From Desarmillaria ectypa (lineage: Eukaryota > Basidiomycota > Agaricomycetes > Agaricales > Physalacriaceae), in the NCBI GenBank assembly GCA_030407005.1, contig JAUDYN010000004.1, positions 4,063,148 through 4,127,147 on the forward strand: a stretch of DNA of 64,000 nt, written 5' to 3'. The position numbers were made by a program, and so were the translations under genes. Positions 60,684 to 64,000 of the stretch are shown here, piece by piece. The notes beneath the pieces are model-generated. The model did not search any database. It worked only from the letters and a program-made list of their open reading frames with translations, and was not told the origin of the DNA. Positions within the stretch are counted from its first letter, which is position 1. The number at the start of each line of letters is the position of its first letter.

Positions 60684-62283
60684 TTATAATACACAGTAGT
60701 GATGCTGGAGTAACGGGTATATGGTCACGATAATCAAACTGTTAAATAAAATGTAATAGCTGCGGAACATCGTAACCCGGTGGGAATATTCAAGCCTGGT
60801 GATACCAAAAAGTGAATCCTTCTTGCTTCCAGCGACAGCAGTTGTCTGGAAAGGGGCCATGGATACTCGGAGAGTCTTGCAAAGGTCAACGTAGGTCGAT
60901 CTTTCACCCAACTCTGATCTCAGCGCTTTAACCAGTGCATCGATGAAAATCCCAGTGACGTTTCCATCGTCACCCCGGGCCTCCCTCGCAAACTCGAACT
61001 CCCTACAAGCTGCGACAAAAACATGAGATGTCATATCAGGGGACCAGTCCCTCACTGCCACAGACGTAGCTCCAGGGCAATGTTTCTGTAAGCTCTCATC
61101 AGCAGATTGTAACACACTCTCTCGTCTGTTCGAGACTGGTGGAAGATCCCTTGAGTAGCCCTGAGCGGCTAAGGGAGATAAATTATGGGTAGCACTGCCA
61201 GAATGGCAGTAATCGAGAAAGAGGGTGATATGGTTGCCTTTGTTATCGCGGATTAGGGAAATTATGGTGTTAAGCTCCCTGTTGCTGATATCAAAAATGG
61301 GACGGCCGTCTATATCAAGTTCATCACAATCTACTGGACAAATGGCCTCAACAGATCTGAGATGTGCCGATCCACCGACATTCTCTTGGAAGTAATTTGA
61401 GCAGAAATAATGTGATCCGTAACCGGAGAAATAGATGATGATGGAGTATCCTTTCTCAATGAGAGGATTACTGCGAATATCGTGAAGCGTTTTGATGATA
61501 TTTTCACGGGAGGGAAATAATGAATCCAAATGCATTGATCCATCCACGCGACCCAAAAGTAATTCTATGCGGCGTTTGGGAACACCTAGGTCGATAAAAT
61601 ATTTCTCCATTGTTATTGAGTCGAAGACGCAGCCTCTTAATGGAAGTTGTCGGTATGCATCAATTCCTATGATGACCACCCAAAAGCGAGAGGCATATAT
61701 CTTGCTTTGAAACTAAATGAAAGAACGATCCGTCAGAGAAAACGATAGGTTTAGAAGACATAAAACATATAAACATACGTGATTATTCGCTAGTGTCAGT
61801 CGATAACCTCGAAGATACGGAACAACTGTGACTTGATGGAGCTCTGAGAGACTACACCGGAGTTAGTATAGCGTGTCGAGAATTACTGCCGTCTGCACTG
61901 CCTTGTCTCTTATTTCCAGAGATGCTCCCTCTAAGCTAAATACTATGTCCTTTGCTTTCTGTAGAATCGCAGGTGAATCAATATCTTTCGATTACATTCC
62001 ATACTCCTTAGCAATTTTCTTTTCCAATTATTCAAGGATGGATATTCGCCCCTTGATGAGTTGTATCTCAATCGACAGCCGTTTGTCCTGTTCAATACTT
62101 GTTGGTCATATGTACAGTCACAGCACCAATATGTTTCCTTACCATGAGGAATTCTTGTAAAGTGGATCCATGCGATGAAGAGCCAAGGAACGGGCGAAAC
62201 TCTAGGTCTTGCGCTGAAGGTAATCCTCCCGGTTCCCGAGAGTCTCCTTTCATAGGGGACGTAAAATTGGAAGAGTCAGACAT
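60684..62283 (-). pseudogene. Caspase-fold protein B, catalytic His lost and three in-frame TAA codons
   Basis: Three exons join in phase: 62283-62143 (MSDSSNFTSPMKG), 62087-61779 and 61712-60684. Exon 2 encodes a predicted coiled coil (DKRLSIEIQLIKGRIS, LEKKIAKEY, LQKAKDIVFSLEGASLEIRD) ending LHQVTVVPYLRGYRL. It is broken by TAA at 62030-62028, 61994-61992 and 61865-61863. Exon 3 is intact over 342 codons and holds the C14 domain: VVIIGIDAYRQLPLRGCVFD, then IIIYFSGYGSH, FLDYCHSGSA and HVFVAACREFEFA. The catalytic His of SGHG is Tyr (codon 61421-61419, TAC), while the catalytic Cys in DYCHSG remains. If exon 3 is expressed, for instance from the internal ATG at 61679, it would be an inactive pseudo-caspase. 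It lies between the arms of the inverted repeat. Confidence 0.75.
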
Positions 62284-62779
62284 TGTAAGCACCGAGGGTG
62301 TGATATGAACAATGTTTTACAGCCCTTATATATACTGGTAGCTTTAAAGTACGAAAATATGACATACAGTCTAACGACTGTAACCTTCTTTACTAAAGTG
62401 CCAGCTCAACTGTCATCACCGGAGACCGACAGGATCCCACATAGAAAGTATATGTAGTTCGACACTGCTAGGATAGCCTCCTATGATGGCCGCATGGGAG
62501 TCTGGTAGTAATTATATATCCTTAAGTAAAAATGCGGCTACTTCAGTCCGTGGAGATGTATTCGACTATCTCTTATTTCTGTGCCATGTCGTCAGACGCA
62601 ACGCGTCCATGTATGACACAGGTTCATGGAACAGCATAATACAAGCACTGAATGGGGGGGCTGTTGGGAAGCCGGCAAATATATGATGCCTGTGACCAAA
62701 ATGCTGTCAGATGCCTGCCCTGTCTGCGTTAGGCGAATTATGATTGCCGTGTCTAGACTGTGTGGAGGGCTGTGTTACG
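62284..62779. other. Upstream of caspase gene B, nothing else recognised
   Basis: It should contain the gene B promoter. No strong TATA box is evident, and the short plus-strand frame at 62483-62686 is unconvincing. Confidence 0.4.
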
Positions 62780-64000
62780 GGCCTTTGTGGAATGCGAACA
62801 CTTAGTCACCAAAAGACGCCGAGAACCTGCGCCCATAATGATACCTCCATAGCTTTCATGCACTCCAGTTCTTGCGATCCCATCCCCAACCGTGCCTCTT
62901 CTATGTAAGTGTTGGATCATTCTCTGTATCACTTGGTCCTAAAAGTCTCGCGCAGCTACTATTAAATGATTTATCTGCCACCTCGGATAGAGGATAGTTC
63001 GCAAAACAAATGATCTCCATTGACTCAGTATCTCTGTCGAAGGACTCTCAAAATGAGAAGCTCACGTACAACGCCTCCAGTATCTCACTCTGTGATTGGG
63101 CTGATCTCCTTTTCCTTCAATCAGCCTACGATTACAATTCATACAGCGCAACTGCGCTAGACGATGGTGCTTTTTTGGATCTCATTAGCCCAATATTCCT
63201 GCCGACGCACTCTCCGGATGAGACGTTCATGGCCAACAACTCCAGTATCCTATTCCACAATTGGGATGATCCCTTTCTCCTTCGATCAGACCGCCCTTCA
63301 CCCAACTCACCCGTGCTATACCTTGAAACCTTCTTGGACCTCCACAATAACCCAGTATTTTGGTAGAAGGATTCAGAATGAGAAGCTCACGGCCAGTGAT
63401 GCCAGCATCCCACTCCACGATGGTTATTATCCCCTTCGATTAGACTTGTGTGCCATTGTGCCAGAGGTTAGAGTCGTTCAGAATGCCCCAACTCGTGCAT
63501 ATAGTCATTCCTACATGCCCGAGTATGATGCAAACACTCTACATCCTACTCACCCCCGCTCCTATGGAATCGCACGAGTCGCTGGAGCCGCCTTGGATGG
63601 ATTACCCACTGAATATTATTGTTCCTCCCCCATGTGCCATGCACTACTCATTGGAGTACAGGACTATAACGAGAATCCGCTTGATGGATCTCTTAATGTT
63701 GTCCAGGCTCTCCACGACGTCCTCGCTCTCCAATATCATTTTCGTCCAGAAGACATCACTTTGATGACAGACAACGGCAGTAAGCAACCAACTCGCACCA
63801 ACATCCTTAGTGGTATTCGTGATTTGGTCTATATTGCCCAGGCGAACGATAGCTTTCTCATCTCCTACGCTAGACATGGAACTCGATATTCAGGATCTGT
63901 GTACTCCAGGTCGCCTTCAATGCAGGAAGATATTGTGGAGGCAATATGTCCTATAGATCGTGGGAACATCGTCAATGGAAAGATGGTATTCGATATCACT
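62780..64000. repeat. Inverted repeat, right arm (cut by window end)
   Basis: Reverse complement of 59030-60250 without any difference in the segments compared (for example 62836-62960, 63010-63366 and 63961-64000). It begins with GGCCTTTGTGGAATGCGAAC. Spacing between the arms is 2,529 bp. Confidence 0.95.
63010..64000 (+). CDS. Second copy of caspase gene A, partial (cut by window end)
   Basis: Exon 1 is 63010-63312, the intron is 63313-63355, and exon 2 starts at 63356 and is still open at 64000. The sequence seen encodes the same protein as the minus-strand gene starting at 60020, up to about residue 316 (VFDIT). It includes the changed SYARHG site, so that substitution predates the duplication. 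The catalytic Cys region and the position of the TAG lie beyond the window, so whether this copy is full length cannot be told here. Confidence 0.85.

Noticed and set aside
54336..62030. TAA and TAG apparently standing for Gln, as if the genetic code were changed
   Set aside because: Intact genes in the window and the caspase and F-box frames themselves end naturally at TAA or TAG where no further homology follows, and the disrupted genes carry other disabling changes. Nonsense mutations explain the pattern better.

Overview
The window looks like nuclear DNA of a basidiomycete fungus, probably a mushroom-forming Agaricomycete. Protein genes are split by many short introns (about 43-110 nt, GT..AG), and several families are typical of that group: F-box/LRR proteins, a DUF6699-type protein, a macrophage-activating-glycoprotein-like secreted protein, caspase-fold (metacaspase-like) proteins and a multi-membrane-span family. 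No bacterial features are present. All family names come from reading the sequence; no database was searched.

Layout. 1-8.4 kb is a graveyard of Ty3/Gypsy LTR retrotransposons in both orientations, AT-rich and nearly free of CpG, with many CGA-to-TGA stops. 9.1-9.9 kb holds a DUF6699-like gene with a strong TATA box and a frame break. 10-20 kb has no gene I recognise: scattered short frames, one possible unrecognised multi-exon gene, one LTR-like remnant and a cluster of TACCG palindromes near 19.8 kb. 20.9-24.7 kb carries a divergent pair, a four-exon alpha/beta-hydrolase (minus) and an unrecognised 434-residue protein (plus). 25-27.7 kb has an F-box gene with a frame break and, beside it, a partial copy with an internal deletion. 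31.7-32.7 kb encodes an NRG1-like C2H2 zinc-finger regulator, 35.8-37.2 kb a second F-box/LRR protein, 40.0 kb an intron-containing tRNA-Pro(CGG), 41.5-43.0 kb an 11-exon secreted glycoprotein, and 45.7-48.9 kb a 15-exon major facilitator transporter. Both of the last two splice cleanly to full length.

52-64 kb is the most unusual part. A 657-bp element with perfect 13-bp terminal inverted repeats contains an array with an exact 80-bp period. Next comes a multi-membrane-span gene whose frame is cut by a single TAG but continues for 73 codons. Then come two caspase-fold genes. Caspase gene A (58.6-60.0 kb) is ended early by a TAG and has a changed Gly next to its catalytic His. Gene B (60.7-62.3 kb) has lost the catalytic His (now Tyr) and has three in-frame TAA codons. 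Gene A lies in a perfect-looking inverted repeat of at least 1,221 bp: the same sequence starts again in opposite orientation at 62,780 and runs off the end of the window, with gene B in the 2.5-kb spacer.

Most genes are unrelated housekeeping or lineage-specific loci. The only plausible functional cluster is the caspase-like pair and the membrane protein at 53-64 kb, and its members are damaged.
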